Origin: PALSA-505 sp035308365 | Lineage (GTDB): Bacteria; Actinomycetota; Actinomycetes; Streptosporangiales; Streptosporangiaceae | Length of the DNA: 55,315 bases | Direction of reading: 5' to 3' | NCBI GenBank assembly: GCA_035308365.1 | Contig: DATGGU010000130.1 | Coordinates: forward strand, 1 to 55,315 | Notes under the pieces: generated by a model | Database searches by the model: none | The model's input: only the letters and a program-made list of their open reading frames with translations | What the model was told of the DNA's origin: nothing | Made by a program: the position numbers and the translations under genes | Part shown: positions 25,391 through 34,712 of the stretch, in pieces | Numbering within the stretch: position 1 is the first letter of the stretch | How the letters are laid out: every line of letters begins with the position of its first letter

Positions 25391-28300
25391 ATGCGCTTGT
25401 CATTCGGATTGCCACGACGGGTCGCCTCAGCGGGCAGGCGCGCCCCGGCGGCCGGGCGGGCCCCGGCGGCCGGGCCTGGCGGCACCCGTAGCGAGCGGGC
25501 GGCCGGGCCGGGCGGCACCCGTAGCGAGCGGGCGGCTGGCCCGGGCCAGGGGGGTGAGCGGGCCTGGCTGGGCGTGCCACCGCTGTCCACGGTGGCCTGT
25601 GCACCTGCCCCGGTGCTGCATGACGCGTCCCGGCTGCCGGTTGAGCCGGGTAACTGGCTGGCCCTCACCGCGCCGCGACAGGCCGGCGGCCGGGCTCCGG
25701 CGGGACGGGTGAGCGGGCTCGTCACACCGCGGCCGCATCGGGATGCTGACCTGCCCGCGTTGCGGCATCTGACCGGCCGGCCATCCAGCAGCCGAGGTCA
25801 GCGGGCTGGGCAGCAGCGGGACTGGGATCAAGCGGACGCGGGTGGCGAGCCGGGTGGATTGCCCGATCCGCCGGTCAGGCACCGGACGCTGGCCGCGCTG
25901 GCCGGGCAGGAGCGCCGGGCACTCGGGGCGGGCTCGCTCACCACGGTGACCAACGGCAGCGTCGGCGAACCCCGCGCGTCCGATCCACCGTTCCGGGCTT
26001 CCGCCTTCGAGCGGCAGATCTCCCTGGTCAAGGAGCGGCCACCGTGGCAGATCGGGAGCCAGGAGCCCGCCGTGGACGACACCGTCTTCCAGCGGCCTGC
26101 GGCCGCCCCGATGGTGGGGGCACGGCCGGAGTTCAGGGCGGCGACGCTGCGCGGCGGGCCGCTGCCGCAGGCTCAGCCCGCTCCCCAGGCGCTCCCCGGC
26201 GGCCAGCCTGCCGGGACGGAGTCATCCGCAGCGGCATCGCCGGAGCAGTCGCAGCCATTGATCGCGCCGCCGGGCCCGCCGGGGCCGGCGGCTGGACCTG
26301 GCGGTTCTCGTTCGCGCCGCCGCGCGAACCTCGGCGAGAGCCGCCGCCTGGGGCTCGGCCGGCCTCGCGGAACACCGCCTATTGACGCGGAGCCGGCCGA
26401 GCCCCCCACCCCCGGGCCGGAACCCGATGCTCCCGCCGGTGCCGATCCGTCCAGTCCGGACCCCGCCAGCACCGCCCCAGCCAGCCCAGATCCTGCCAAT
26501 CCAGGCCCGGCCAGCACCGCCCCAGCCAGCCCCGATCCTGCCAGCCCCGATCCGGCCAGCACCGCCCCGGCCAGCCCAGGCCCGGGCAGCCCAGATCCGG
26601 CCAGTCCAGGCCCGGCCAGTCCAGGCCCGGCCAGCACTGCTCCGCCGAGCGCCATTCCGCCCGGGGGGCCGGACGTGCCAGGGCCGGTGCCACCAACCCT
26701 GGCCCGGTCCGCCCCGGGCCAGTCCAGCACGCAACCGCCGCTGACCCACCCGAGGCCCGCTGCGGCCACTCACCCCACCACCGCCACTCACCCCGCCACC
26801 GCCACTCACCCCGCCGCGGCAGCCGACCATCCGGCGACACCAGGCGCGCCAGCCGCCGGCGCGCCGCCCATCCCCCCGGCACCCCAGCCAGCGGTGTCAA
26901 TGGCACATCGACACCACCAGCGGGGAGTCACTGACATATCGGCACGACCGGCGGCAGCCACCACTGCCAGCCAACCGGACAGCGCACCCGCCGAGTCACC
27001 CCGTTCCACCCGAGAGACGGCCCCTCCCATCGAGTACACGGCCCACGCCGACGAGGAAACAACGCATCCCGGCCAGGACTTGGCGCATCCGGTCCATAAA
27101 GGCGTGGCACTGTTTCCCTCAGAGCCGGGGATGAGCGGCCAGTCCGGACCCGAACCGTACCGAGATGTTCTGTCTGAGACAGCACCGCACCGGCGCCTCG
27201 GGCTTGGCGCGCCGGTCCGCAGCGCGACGGTCCCCAGCGCGACGGTCCCCAGCGTTCCGGAGCCGCCGACGCTGGTCCATCCGCCCGAATCCAGGGCAGT
27301 AGCAGCCGCCGGGAGCGCCGATCCCGCGGTTCCTGGTGTCCCGGCTGGCACGCCCACCGCCGCCGGGACGCCGGCCGGCCTGGGCCCGGAGCCACCGGGC
27401 CAGGCCTGGCCAAGGGTGCCGCCGGGCGGTGGGGGGCCGAGCGCCGGCGGGAGGCCGGGCGCGACCGTCCCCCGGCCGCCCGGCAGCGCCACCTACCGGG
27501 CCCCGGCCCACCCAGGACCGGCCCGAACGGCCCCGCCCCGCCCGGGATTGGCACGAACGGCCCCGGCCCACCCGGGACTGGCAGGAACGGCCCCAGCCCA
27601 CCCGGGCAGCTACACCCAGTCCGTGCCGCAGGATCTGGCCGGCCGGTTCAGCGCGCTCACCGGGATCGATGTCACCGGGATTCCCGTGCACCGTGGCCCG
27701 GCCGTGACCCAGCAGGCCAGTGCCTACCAGGCCAGGGCGTTCACCAAGGCCGGCGAGATCTTCCTTCCGGAGGAAGCGGGCTCGCTGGATGACAGCGGCG
27801 CCAGGGGGCTGCTGGCGCACGAACTGGCACACGCGGTTCAGCAGCGCATCCTGTCCCCGTCGCTGCCCGACGAGGGCTCGCCGGACGGCCAGGAACTGGA
27901 ACGCGAGGCGAGCCAGGCCGAGCGGTGGTACCTGTCCGGTGGCAACCCACCGCCACGGCTGGCCCACCTGCCGGTCGCCCTGCTGCTGGCCAGCCACGCC
28001 GGCCACCCAGTCCACCCACGCCACCCCGAGCACATGCAGCAGAGCTGGACGGCCGGTGACTCACTCCCGCCGCAGCTCGCCGAGTGGCTGGACACGGCCA
28101 GGGAACCGGCCGCCACCGGCGTGCAACGCCAGCCGGACGCAGCAGCGCTGGCACCCGCACCGCCGGCGCCGCCGCCAGTCACGCCCGAACCGGCGTCCGC
28201 ACCGGCGCTGGGAACAGCGATCCCGCCCTCCGCTCCCGGCCCGGCCCCCGAAGCGGCCAGCCAGAACGCCCAGAACGCGCACAGCGCTCAGCACGAACAG

Positions 28301-28486
28301 CTCAGCGAGCTTGTCGCCAACGCGGCCCGGCTGACCGAGCTGTGCGCGCAGCGGCCTGCCAACCTCGATGATCCGGTGTCCCTCGACGAGCTTTCCACCA
28401 AGGTGTACCAGCGGATGCGCGGCATGCTCCGGGGCGAACTGCTGGTCGACCGTGAGCGGGCGGGCCTGCTCGCCGATATCAGCTAG
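25391..28486 (+). CDS. eCIS core domain (DUF4157) protein with long repetitive Pro/Ala-rich region
   Basis: 1031 residues from ATG 25391, one base after the previous stop. Residues 1-60 are Arg/Ala/Gly-rich with an 11-residue repeat (GGTRSERAAGP). Residues about 280-740 are low complexity (PASTAPASPDPA-like repeats, THPATATHPA, PAHPGLAGTAPA). The eCIS core domain runs from about 740 to 870, with PVHRGPAVTQQASAYQARAF, FLPEEAG and the metalloprotease-like LLAHELAHAVQQ (HExxH at 810-814). The C-terminus ends with a helical element, LDELSTKVYQRMRGMLRGEL then LVDRERAGLLADIS. DUF4157 is a hallmark of eCIS loci and is often found on cargo or processing proteins. This may be an effector, a protease-like maturation factor or a structural protein. 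Confidence 0.85.
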   Translation: MRLSFGLPRRVASAGRRAPAAGRAPAAGPGGTRSERAAGPGGTRSERAAGPGQGGERAWLGVPPLSTVACAPAPVLHDASRLPVEPGNWLALTAPRQAGGRAPAGRVSGLVTPRPHRDADLPALRHLTGRPSSSRGQRAGQQRDWDQADAGGEPGGLPDPPVRHRTLAALAGQERRALGAGSLTTVTNGSVGEPRASDPPFRASAFERQISLVKERPPWQIGSQEPAVDDTVFQRPAAAPMVGARPEFRAATLRGGPLPQAQPAPQALPGGQPAGTESSAAASPEQSQPLIAPPGPPGPAAGPGGSRSRRRANLGESRRLGLGRPRGTPPIDAEPAEPPTPGPEPDAPAGADPSSPDPASTAPASPDPANPGPASTAPASPDPASPDPASTAPASPGPGSPDPASPGPASPGPASTAPPSAIPPGGPDVPGPVPPTLARSAPGQSSTQPPLTHPRPAAATHPTTATHPATATHPAAAADHPATPGAPAAGAPPIPPAPQPAVSMAHRHHQRGVTDISARPAAATTASQPDSAPAESPRSTRETAPPIEYTAHADEETTHPGQDLAHPVHKGVALFPSEPGMSGQSGPEPYRDVLSETAPHRRLGLGAPVRSATVPSATVPSVPEPPTLVHPPESRAVAAAGSADPAVPGVPAGTPTAAGTPAGLGPEPPGQAWPRVPPGGGGPSAGGRPGATVPRPPGSATYRAPAHPGPARTAPPRPGLARTAPAHPGLAGTAPAHPGSYTQSVPQDLAGRFSALTGIDVTGIPVHRGPAVTQQASAYQARAFTKAGEIFLPEEAGSLDDSGARGLLAHELAHAVQQRILSPSLPDEGSPDGQELEREASQAERWYLSGGNPPPRLAHLPVALLLASHAGHPVHPRHPEHMQQSWTAGDSLPPQLAEWLDTAREPAATGVQRQPDAAALAPAPPAPPPVTPEPASAPALGTAIPPSAPGPAPEAASQNAQNAHSAQHEQLSELVANAARLTELCAQRPANLDDPVSLDELSTKVYQRMRGMLRGELLVDRERAGLLADIS
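25481..25546. repeat. 33-bp tandem repeat, two copies
   Basis: GGCACCCGTAGCGAGCGGGC occurs at 25481 and again at 25514, a period of 33 bp in frame with the DUF4157 gene, encoding GGTRSERAAGP twice. Recent slippage or recombination is likely, since the copies are almost identical. Confidence 0.8.
26449..26640. repeat. low-complexity repeat region in the DUF4157 gene
   Basis: Imperfect repeats of short CCAGCCCCGATCCTGCCAGC-like units encode alternating DPASTAPASP and GPASP blocks. Similar, shorter repeats follow at 26760-26820 (CCACTCACCCCGCC units) and 27500-27605 (CCCGGCCCACCCGGGACTGG units). They code for a probably disordered linker. Confidence 0.75.
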
Positions 28487-28494
28487 GAGAAGCA

Positions 28495-29007
28495 ATGACC
28501 AGCCTTGGCATGATCGGCAGTTCGGCGGAGACATTCATCGAGAACCTGTTCGGGATGTCGCACCACTTTATTATCGTGATCGACAACCCGACCTACGATC
28601 TCGGTTCCTGGCAGAAGGCATCCGGGCTCACCGTGAGCTGGGAGATGGCCACCTACCGGGCGGGCGACCAGGGCAATGAATTCTGGATATATCCCGGCAC
28701 CACCAAATACGAGAAAATCACGCTGACCCGGCCGGTCTCGCCGACCTCGAACGTGACCCAGGCGTGGCTCGCCGCCACATCGGCGAACATGATGCCGCTG
28801 AGCGGGGCGATTCTGCTGTGCGGGCCGGCCGGCATTCCCATTATCACCTGGCGGCTCTATCAGTTCTTCCCGGTGAGCTGGCGGGTCGGTGAGTTCTCCG
28901 CGGCCGAGGCGAAGGTTGTGACCGAGACGCTGGAACTCGCGCATACCGGTTTCCTGGAAGACCAGATCGCCAGCAAGATCCCGGGCGCGATCAAGTCTCG
29001 TATCTAA
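28495..29007 (+). CDS. gp19-like tail/tube protein
   Basis: 170 residues, preceded by AGGAGAAGCA. It contains the features of the phage-tail-region family that includes T4 gp19: HHFIIVIDNPTYDLGSWQKA, then SGLTVSWEMATYRAGDQG, LTRPVSP, and a C-terminal LELAHTGFLED. In Afp/PVC particles paralogous tube proteins form the first rings on the baseplate. A similar adaptor role is likely here. It is 8 bases after the DUF4157 gene and 16 bases before the next paralogue. Confidence 0.85.
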   Translation: MTSLGMIGSSAETFIENLFGMSHHFIIVIDNPTYDLGSWQKASGLTVSWEMATYRAGDQGNEFWIYPGTTKYEKITLTRPVSPTSNVTQAWLAATSANMMPLSGAILLCGPAGIPIITWRLYQFFPVSWRVGEFSAAEAKVVTETLELAHTGFLEDQIASKIPGAIKSRI

Positions 29008-29023
29008 CCGGGAGAAATCTGAG

Positions 29024-29542
29024 ATGACGACCATAGGAATGTCCGCCGGGCAGAAGATGCTCAGCACCGTGACCGGCGGTGCGCTCGGCGCATATCCGGC
29101 GTACGGCCTGGCTATGCGTTTCTCGGTCACCGTGGACGGGCTCAGCCTCGGCCTGTGGCGGAGTTGCAAGGGCCTGAACGTCGAGATGAAATACAAGGTC
29201 ATCGAGGAGGGTGGCGCTTACCTGGGCGATATAGCCCTGCCGGAAAGGCTGGTCTACGGGCGGGTCTCGCTGGAACGGGCGGTCGAAAAGACCAGCTCAC
29301 AGGAGCTCCAGGCCTGGCTGAAGGGCTACATCTACCAGTGGTACAGCTACCCGCTCAACGAGAAGGGCACGCCACCGGCGACGGACGTGGTCATCACGTT
29401 GCTCGACTATCAGCTCAACCAGGTCATGCAGTGGACGCTGTCCGAGGCCCGGCCGGTCAAATGGGCCGGGCCGGGGATGCAGGCGACCGATAACAACGTC
29501 GCCATCGAAACGCTCGAGTTCGACCATGAAGGCTTCCTGTAG
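29024..29542 (+). CDS. gp19-like tail/tube protein
   Basis: 172 residues, second paralogue of the gp19-like family in tandem. Key segments are YGLAMRFSVTVDGLSLGLWR, then SCKGLNVEMKYKVIEEGG, VYGRVSLERAVEK and the C-terminal ETLEFDHEGFL, matching the ending of the upstream paralogue. It probably forms a specialised ring joining the tube to the spike/hub. It has GGGAGAAATCTGAG upstream of its ATG. Confidence 0.85.
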   Translation: MTTIGMSAGQKMLSTVTGGALGAYPAYGLAMRFSVTVDGLSLGLWRSCKGLNVEMKYKVIEEGGAYLGDIALPERLVYGRVSLERAVEKTSSQELQAWLKGYIYQWYSYPLNEKGTPPATDVVITLLDYQLNQVMQWTLSEARPVKWAGPGMQATDNNVAIETLEFDHEGFL

Positions 29543-29563
29543 GCGGCCCCAGGCGGAGGACCC

Positions 29564-30409
29564 ATGATGCCATCGAAGGCGCCGGTGCAGATCACCCGGG
29601 CCACACCGGCTTATCAGCCGAAGACGCAGACCCAGGCCATGACCAAGGCCATGCTGTGCCCGACGAACTCGGCCGGCCTGCCGATGGTGGACGACGGAGT
29701 GAAACTCCAGTTCAACCCCAAGAGTATCAAGGTGTCACACGGCGCTGGCAGTAGCGAACTTGGCGTGAAAGAAGCCAAAACCAACGACCCGGGGCAAAAA
29801 CCAAGTGGCAACACACCGGGGGTCAGCAGCCTTACCTCCCAGCAGGAGCTGGAAAAGCAGGGTAAGACCTCGCTGTCGCTGGACAACATCGTCTTCGACG
29901 GGGCGATGAACGTGCAGACGAACTGTGGCACGTTGCTGAACTGGAGCTATCCGTTGTCCAGATCCTTCGTGACGAAAAAAGGAAATCAGGCCAGGGAGAT
30001 ATACCTGCAGGTGCTGGTGTTCGTCTGGGGTGACTTCTCGCTGGGCGAAGAGGCGCCCAAGGCGATCTCGGTGACCATGACCTCGTGCACCGTCAGCTAC
30101 GAGCGGTTCAGCCCGACCGGGCTGCCGCTCAGGGCCACGGTAACGCTCTCGCTGCAGCCCACGTCATCGAACCCGACCAAGCAGAACCCGACGTCCGGCG
30201 GGCTGGCCGGCCGGCGGGGCCGGTTGCTGATCAGCGGCGACACGCTGCCGTCGGTCGCAGTGGCCGAGTACGGCAAGCCGGGCGAGTGGCGCACGCTGGC
30301 CGAGGCGAACCAGCTCGACGATCCGCTGCGAGTGCGTCCCGGCATGCGGCTCTACCTGCCGGGCCGGGCCGAACTGCCGGGCCGGGCCGAACTTACGGGC
30401 CGGGCCTGA
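29564..30409 (+). CDS. LysM-domain baseplate protein (CIS LysM, Pvc7/Afp7-like)
   Basis: 281 residues. The N-terminal domain (KLQFNPKSIKVSHGAGSSEL; SLSLDNIVFDGAMNVQTNCG) is the conserved eCIS LysM-associated fold, followed by a beta-rich part (RATVTLSLQP). A C-terminal LysM-like module covers residues about 219-265, with GDTLPSVAVAEYGKPGEWRT and RPGMRLYLP. In Afp/PVC/T4-type particles this protein clamps tube and spike in the baseplate, like gp53. The last 15 residues repeat the tripeptide-like unit (PGRAELPGRAELTGRA). It ends one base before the spike gene. Confidence 0.85.
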   Translation: MMPSKAPVQITRATPAYQPKTQTQAMTKAMLCPTNSAGLPMVDDGVKLQFNPKSIKVSHGAGSSELGVKEAKTNDPGQKPSGNTPGVSSLTSQQELEKQGKTSLSLDNIVFDGAMNVQTNCGTLLNWSYPLSRSFVTKKGNQAREIYLQVLVFVWGDFSLGEEAPKAISVTMTSCTVSYERFSPTGLPLRATVTLSLQPTSSNPTKQNPTSGGLAGRRGRLLISGDTLPSVAVAEYGKPGEWRTLAEANQLDDPLRVRPGMRLYLPGRAELPGRAELTGRA

Positions 30410-30410
30410 C

Positions 30411-32303
30411 ATGACCACCCCGGACAACGTCCTCACGACCGCCGCCGAGCCGACGGTCCTCGTCGGGCCGGGCCTGGGCCAGCCGCTGGGCGATGACACC
30501 CGGGAGGCGCTGCTGCGCGCGGTGGTCGATGTCAGCCTGCACCTGCCCGGGATGTTCGAGCTGACCTTTCTCGACAGCGACGGCACCCTGCTGTCCACGG
30601 CCGGTATCTCGATGGGCACCCGGATCTGCGTCTACGGCTGCGCGGCCGGCTCGGATGCCGACCAGCTCCTCATCGACGGCGAGGTGACCTGCCTGGAAGC
30701 GATCTGCCGCAACCTGAACTGCTACTCGATCGTGCGCGGCTACGACCTGTGTCACCGGATGCAGCGGGCACGCCGGACCCGCACCTTCCTGAACGCCACC
30801 GACTCCGACATCGCCACTCAGATCGCCAAGGCGGCCGGGCTCACCAAGCTCGAGGTCGAGCCGAGCACCGCCGTGCACGCCTTCGTCGGGCAGTGCAATC
30901 AGACCGACTGGGACTTCCTCGCCCAGCGGGCCAGGGAGATCGGCTATGACGTGGGGATCAGCGCCGGCACCTTCCGCTTCGGCAAGGCCGCGTCGGTACA
31001 GGCCAGCACGGCGCTGCCGGTCGAGCTGATCTTCCCGGTCAACCTCAGGCGGTTCTCCCCCCGGGTGACCGCGGGAAACCTGACACCCGGCGTCGAGGTG
31101 CGGGTGTGGGATCCGCTGCAGGCCAAGATCGTCGGCAGCAACAAGGACGCGGCCACCGGCACGGCGAGCTTCGAGGGAACGACCCCGGCGGCAATGGCCC
31201 GCAAGTTCGTCAGCGACATCCCGCCGGCCGCCACGGCCCAGCCGGGCGCTCCGGCGGTGGGCAACCTCGGCCCGGCTCCGGCGAGCACCGCCCAGGTGAT
31301 CTATGACCGGCCGGTCGCCGTCGGAGCGGCCATCGACTCGGCCGTCACCGACGTGGCAGGCAGCCTGGCCGACCAGGTCGCCAGCACGTTCGCCGAGGCC
31401 GACGGCGCGGCCAGCGGCGATCCCGGCATCCTGCCAGGCGCGGTGGTGAGCGTCAGCGGGGTTCCCGAGCAGTTCTGCGGGTCGTGGCTGATCACCGGCG
31501 CTCGCCACGTGTTCGACCTCAGGGAGGCCGGGTACACCACCCTGTTCGTGGTCAGCGGCAGGCAGGAACGGTCGCTGCTGTCCCTCGTCTCGGCCGGGCA
31601 GGCCAGGCCCAAGCCGCCGCGGATGCCGGGCGTGTACTGCGGGGTGGTCACCAACAACAACGACCCGCAGCAGAAGGGCCAGGTCAAGATCGCTCTGCCC
31701 TGGCTGTCGCCGGACTACGAGACCGACTGGTCGCCGGTCATCCAGTTCGGCGCGGGCAGGCGCAGCGGGGCGCTGTTCCTGCCGGAGGTCGGCGACGAGG
31801 TGCTGGTCGGCTTCGAGTTCGGCGATCCGCGCCGCGCCTGCGTGCTCGGCGGTGTCGTCAACAGCGGCAGCCAGTACAGCCTGGGCGGCCCGGCCATCAA
31901 GGCGACCGGGGAGACCGCCGCGGTCGCGCTGCGCGGCTTCGTCTCCGCCGCCGGCAACCGGCTGGTGTTCGGCGACCAGATTCCGCCCGGTGAGGGCAGC
32001 CCGCCACCGAGCGTCTCGACGATCACGCTGGGCACCGGCGACGGCAGCCTGGCGCTGGCCATCGACCAGGTGGCCGGCACGATCACGCTGAGCTGCGACC
32101 CGAAGCCGCCGAACAGCAAGGCCGCGCAGGGCACGCTCAGCATTCAGTGCGGAAAAGGCGGAACGATCAACGTCGCCGCTGGCGAGGGCGGCACCGTGAA
32201 CATCGACGGCGGCGCCAGCCTCAAGCTCACGGCAAAGAGCTCGATCTCCATTCAGAGCGACGGCCAGGTTTCGATCAAGGGTTCACAGATCCAGCTCAAC
32301 TGA
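30411..32303 (+). CDS. VgrG-like spike protein (phage late control D / gp5 type)
   Basis: 630 residues. The N-terminal about 360 residues fit the gp27-like hub (phage late control D) fold, with NATDSDIATQIAKAAGLTK and GQCNQTDWDFLAQRAREIGY. A gp5-type OB domain follows at about 405-490 (GVVTNNNDPQQKGQVKIALP, FLPEVGDEVLVGFEFGDPRR). The C-terminal repeat-rich beta-prism ends SLKLTAKSSISIQSDGQVSI then KGSQIQLN. It is the central spike on which the tip protein sits. No effector domain is fused at the C-terminus. It follows the LysM gene with one base between them. Confidence 0.93.
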   Translation: MTTPDNVLTTAAEPTVLVGPGLGQPLGDDTREALLRAVVDVSLHLPGMFELTFLDSDGTLLSTAGISMGTRICVYGCAAGSDADQLLIDGEVTCLEAICRNLNCYSIVRGYDLCHRMQRARRTRTFLNATDSDIATQIAKAAGLTKLEVEPSTAVHAFVGQCNQTDWDFLAQRAREIGYDVGISAGTFRFGKAASVQASTALPVELIFPVNLRRFSPRVTAGNLTPGVEVRVWDPLQAKIVGSNKDAATGTASFEGTTPAAMARKFVSDIPPAATAQPGAPAVGNLGPAPASTAQVIYDRPVAVGAAIDSAVTDVAGSLADQVASTFAEADGAASGDPGILPGAVVSVSGVPEQFCGSWLITGARHVFDLREAGYTTLFVVSGRQERSLLSLVSAGQARPKPPRMPGVYCGVVTNNNDPQQKGQVKIALPWLSPDYETDWSPVIQFGAGRRSGALFLPEVGDEVLVGFEFGDPRRACVLGGVVNSGSQYSLGGPAIKATGETAAVALRGFVSAAGNRLVFGDQIPPGEGSPPPSVSTITLGTGDGSLALAIDQVAGTITLSCDPKPPNSKAAQGTLSIQCGKGGTINVAAGEGGTVNIDGGASLKLTAKSSISIQSDGQVSIKGSQIQLN

Positions 32304-32325
32304 CGACACACATCGAGAGGCCTAG

Positions 32326-32733
32326 ATGGAGCAGGATTTCATCGGAGCGGGATGGGCCTTTCCCGTGAGCGTGGACGCCCGGGGCGCCATCGCGCTGGCC
32401 AGGGGAACGGCGGAGCTGGAGCAATCCATCCAGCTCATCCTCATGACGTACCCGGGCGAACGGCCGATGCGCAACGAGTTCGGCAGCAGGCTGCGCGACT
32501 TCGTCTTCGCCGGGGCGACGCTGGAGAACGCGACGGCCATCGAATCCGAGGTGCGGGCGGCGCTGCTGCGCTGGGAACCCCGGGTGGATGTGAGTGCCGT
32601 CGAGGTCACCCCGGATCCCGGCGAGCTGGGCACGCTCTACATCGACATCCGGTACGTCATCAAGGCGACGAACGACAGCCGCAACCTCGTGTTCCCGTTC
32701 TACACGATCCCGGAGCATGGGGAGGAACGCTGA
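32326..32733 (+). CDS. gp25/gpW-like baseplate wedge protein
   Basis: 135 residues of the T4 gp25 family, with FIGAGWAFPVSVDARGAIAL, then GTAELEQSIQLILMTYPGER and PMRNEFGSRLRDFVF. The segment around MTYPGERPMRNEFG is the family's most conserved part. It joins baseplate to the first sheath ring. Its stop overlaps the start of the baseplate J gene by one base. Confidence 0.94.
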   Translation: MEQDFIGAGWAFPVSVDARGAIALARGTAELEQSIQLILMTYPGERPMRNEFGSRLRDFVFAGATLENATAIESEVRAALLRWEPRVDVSAVEVTPDPGELGTLYIDIRYVIKATNDSRNLVFPFYTIPEHGEER

Positions 32734-34712
32734 TGCCGCTGCCCGTGCCCAACCTCGATGACCGGCGGTTCCAGGACCTCGTCGACGACGCCAAGCGGCT
32801 GGTGCAGCGCCGCTGCCCGGAGTGGACGGACCACAACGTCTCCGATCCCGGTGTGACGCTGATCGAGACGTTCGCCTACATGACCGACCAGCTCCTTTAC
32901 CGGCTCAACCGGGTGCCGGACCGGATCTACCTGAAGTTCCTCGACCTGATCGGGCTGCGCATGCTGCCGCCAACCCCGGCCAGCGTGCCGGTGACGTTCT
33001 GGCTCGCCGCACCGGCCAGCACGGCGCTGACCATCGCCGCGGCCACCCGGGTCGGCACCCTGCGTACCCAGGCGCAGGAGTCCATCGAGTTCGCGACCAT
33101 CGGCGAGCTGGTGCTACCGCCCCGCAAGCTGCTCCTGGTACGCACGACCGCCACCCCCACCGGCGACGATGACGAGCCGCGGCCGGACACCGCCGACCGG
33201 ACGCCGCTGCTGGCCGCCGGCACCCCGTTCCCGGTGTTCGGCGACCCACCCGAGGCCGGCCACGCCCTGCTCATCGGGCTCGACGACCCGGCGCCGCGGT
33301 GCGCCATCCGGATCGACTTCGAGGGCCGGGTGGAGGGCATCGGCGTGAATCCCGAGCGGCCGCCGCTGGTGTGGGAGGCGTGGACCGGCGACGGCGAGTG
33401 GACCGCCTGTGAGGTCACGCTGGACGAGACCGGCGGCTTCAACCGGTCCGGCTCGGTGATCGTGCACGTGCCCGCCGATCACCAGGTGAGTATCACCGGC
33501 GGCGACCGGGCGGGCTGGCTGCGGGCCCGGATCACCGAACCGGACGAGGGCCAGCCGCCGTATACCAGTTCCCCGGTGCTGCATGCGCTCAGCGCGTGCA
33601 CCGTGGGTGGCACCACGCTCGCCGTGCACGGCGAGGTGGTGGAGCGCGAGGAACTCGGCGTGTCCGAGGGCGTGCCCGGCCTGACCCTGCGGCTGTCCCG
33701 CTCCCCCGTCCTGGCCGCGACGGGTGACCTGGTTGTCGAGGTCAGCACCGACGAGGGCTGGCAGGCCTGGACCCAGGTGGACGACTTCGCCAGCAGCGGC
33801 CCGGCCGACCGGCACTTCGTCCTCGACGCCTATCCGGGCCTGGTGATCTTCGGCCCGGCCGTGCGCGAGCCCGGCGGCTCGCTGCGGCAGTACGGCGCGG
33901 TGCCGCCTGCCGGGGCCGCAATCCGGATCCGCAGGTACGCGACCGGCGGCGGCCGGATCGGCAACGTCATCACCGGCGCCGTCCGCACGCTCAAGTCGTC
34001 GGTCCCGTTCGTCGCCTCGGTGGAGAACCTGCACCCGGCGCAGGGCGGGGTGGACGGCGAGACGCTGGAGGAAGCCAAGGCGCGCGGGCCACTGCTGCTG
34101 CGCAGCCGGGGCCGGGCGGTGACCGCCGAGGACTACGAGGCGCTGACCAAGCAGGCCGCCCCGGAGATCGCCCGGGTGCGCTGCGTCCCCGCCGGGGAGG
34201 GCGCGTCGGCGGCAGGCGCGGTCCGGGTGCTGATCGTGCCGTCGGCCGCCAGCGAGGGTGGCCGGATCCGGTTCGAGAACCTGCTGCCAGCGGAGAAGAC
34301 GCTGGCCACCATCGCCGAAGCCCTGGAAGACGTGCGGATCGTCGGGACCCGGGTGAGCATCGAGCCGCCGCTGTACCGGGGGATCACGGTCGTGGCCCGG
34401 CTGATCGCCAGGCCCCGGGTGAACGCCGAACGGCTGCGCTCCGGCGCGCTGCGGGCCCTGTACGGCTTCCTCAGCCCGCTGCCCGGCGGCGGGCCGGAGG
34501 GCGATGGCTGGCCGTTCGGCCGTCCGGTCCAGTCCGGTGAGATATTCGGCCTGCTGCAGCGGGTGCAGGGCGTGGACATGATCGAGGACGTGCGGATCTT
34601 CTCGGCCGACCCGGTGACCGGCAAACGCGGCGAAGAGGCGCACCGGATCAATCTCGAAGCCGGCAGCCTGGTCTTCTCCTACGACCATCAGATTCGCGTC
34701 GAGGAGCACTGA
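32733..34712 (+). CDS. baseplate J-like protein
   Basis: 659 residues from the ATG at 32733, which overlaps the gp25 stop (TGATG). The frame is open further up, but that part is a shadow of the gp25 gene. The N-terminus PLPVPNLDDRRFQDLVDDAK, then PEWTDHNVSDPGVTLIETFA, and YMTDQLLYRLNRVPDRIYLK is typical of eCIS/T4 gp6-like baseplate wedge proteins. The C-terminal half contains RGRAVTAEDYEALTKQAAPE, the baseplate J core. It is one of two large wedge subunits usual in eCIS. Here the second large subunit (Pvc12-like) seems missing. Confidence 0.92.
   Translation: MPLPVPNLDDRRFQDLVDDAKRLVQRRCPEWTDHNVSDPGVTLIETFAYMTDQLLYRLNRVPDRIYLKFLDLIGLRMLPPTPASVPVTFWLAAPASTALTIAAATRVGTLRTQAQESIEFATIGELVLPPRKLLLVRTTATPTGDDDEPRPDTADRTPLLAAGTPFPVFGDPPEAGHALLIGLDDPAPRCAIRIDFEGRVEGIGVNPERPPLVWEAWTGDGEWTACEVTLDETGGFNRSGSVIVHVPADHQVSITGGDRAGWLRARITEPDEGQPPYTSSPVLHALSACTVGGTTLAVHGEVVEREELGVSEGVPGLTLRLSRSPVLAATGDLVVEVSTDEGWQAWTQVDDFASSGPADRHFVLDAYPGLVIFGPAVREPGGSLRQYGAVPPAGAAIRIRRYATGGGRIGNVITGAVRTLKSSVPFVASVENLHPAQGGVDGETLEEAKARGPLLLRSRGRAVTAEDYEALTKQAAPEIARVRCVPAGEGASAAGAVRVLIVPSAASEGGRIRFENLLPAEKTLATIAEALEDVRIVGTRVSIEPPLYRGITVVARLIARPRVNAERLRSGALRALYGFLSPLPGGGPEGDGWPFGRPVQSGEIFGLLQRVQGVDMIEDVRIFSADPVTGKRGEEAHRINLEAGSLVFSYDHQIRVEEH

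Noticed and set aside
26173..27554. Long Gly/Trp/Arg-rich open frames on the minus strand
   Set aside because: Shadows of the repetitive part of the DUF4157 gene; the repeats make both strands open.
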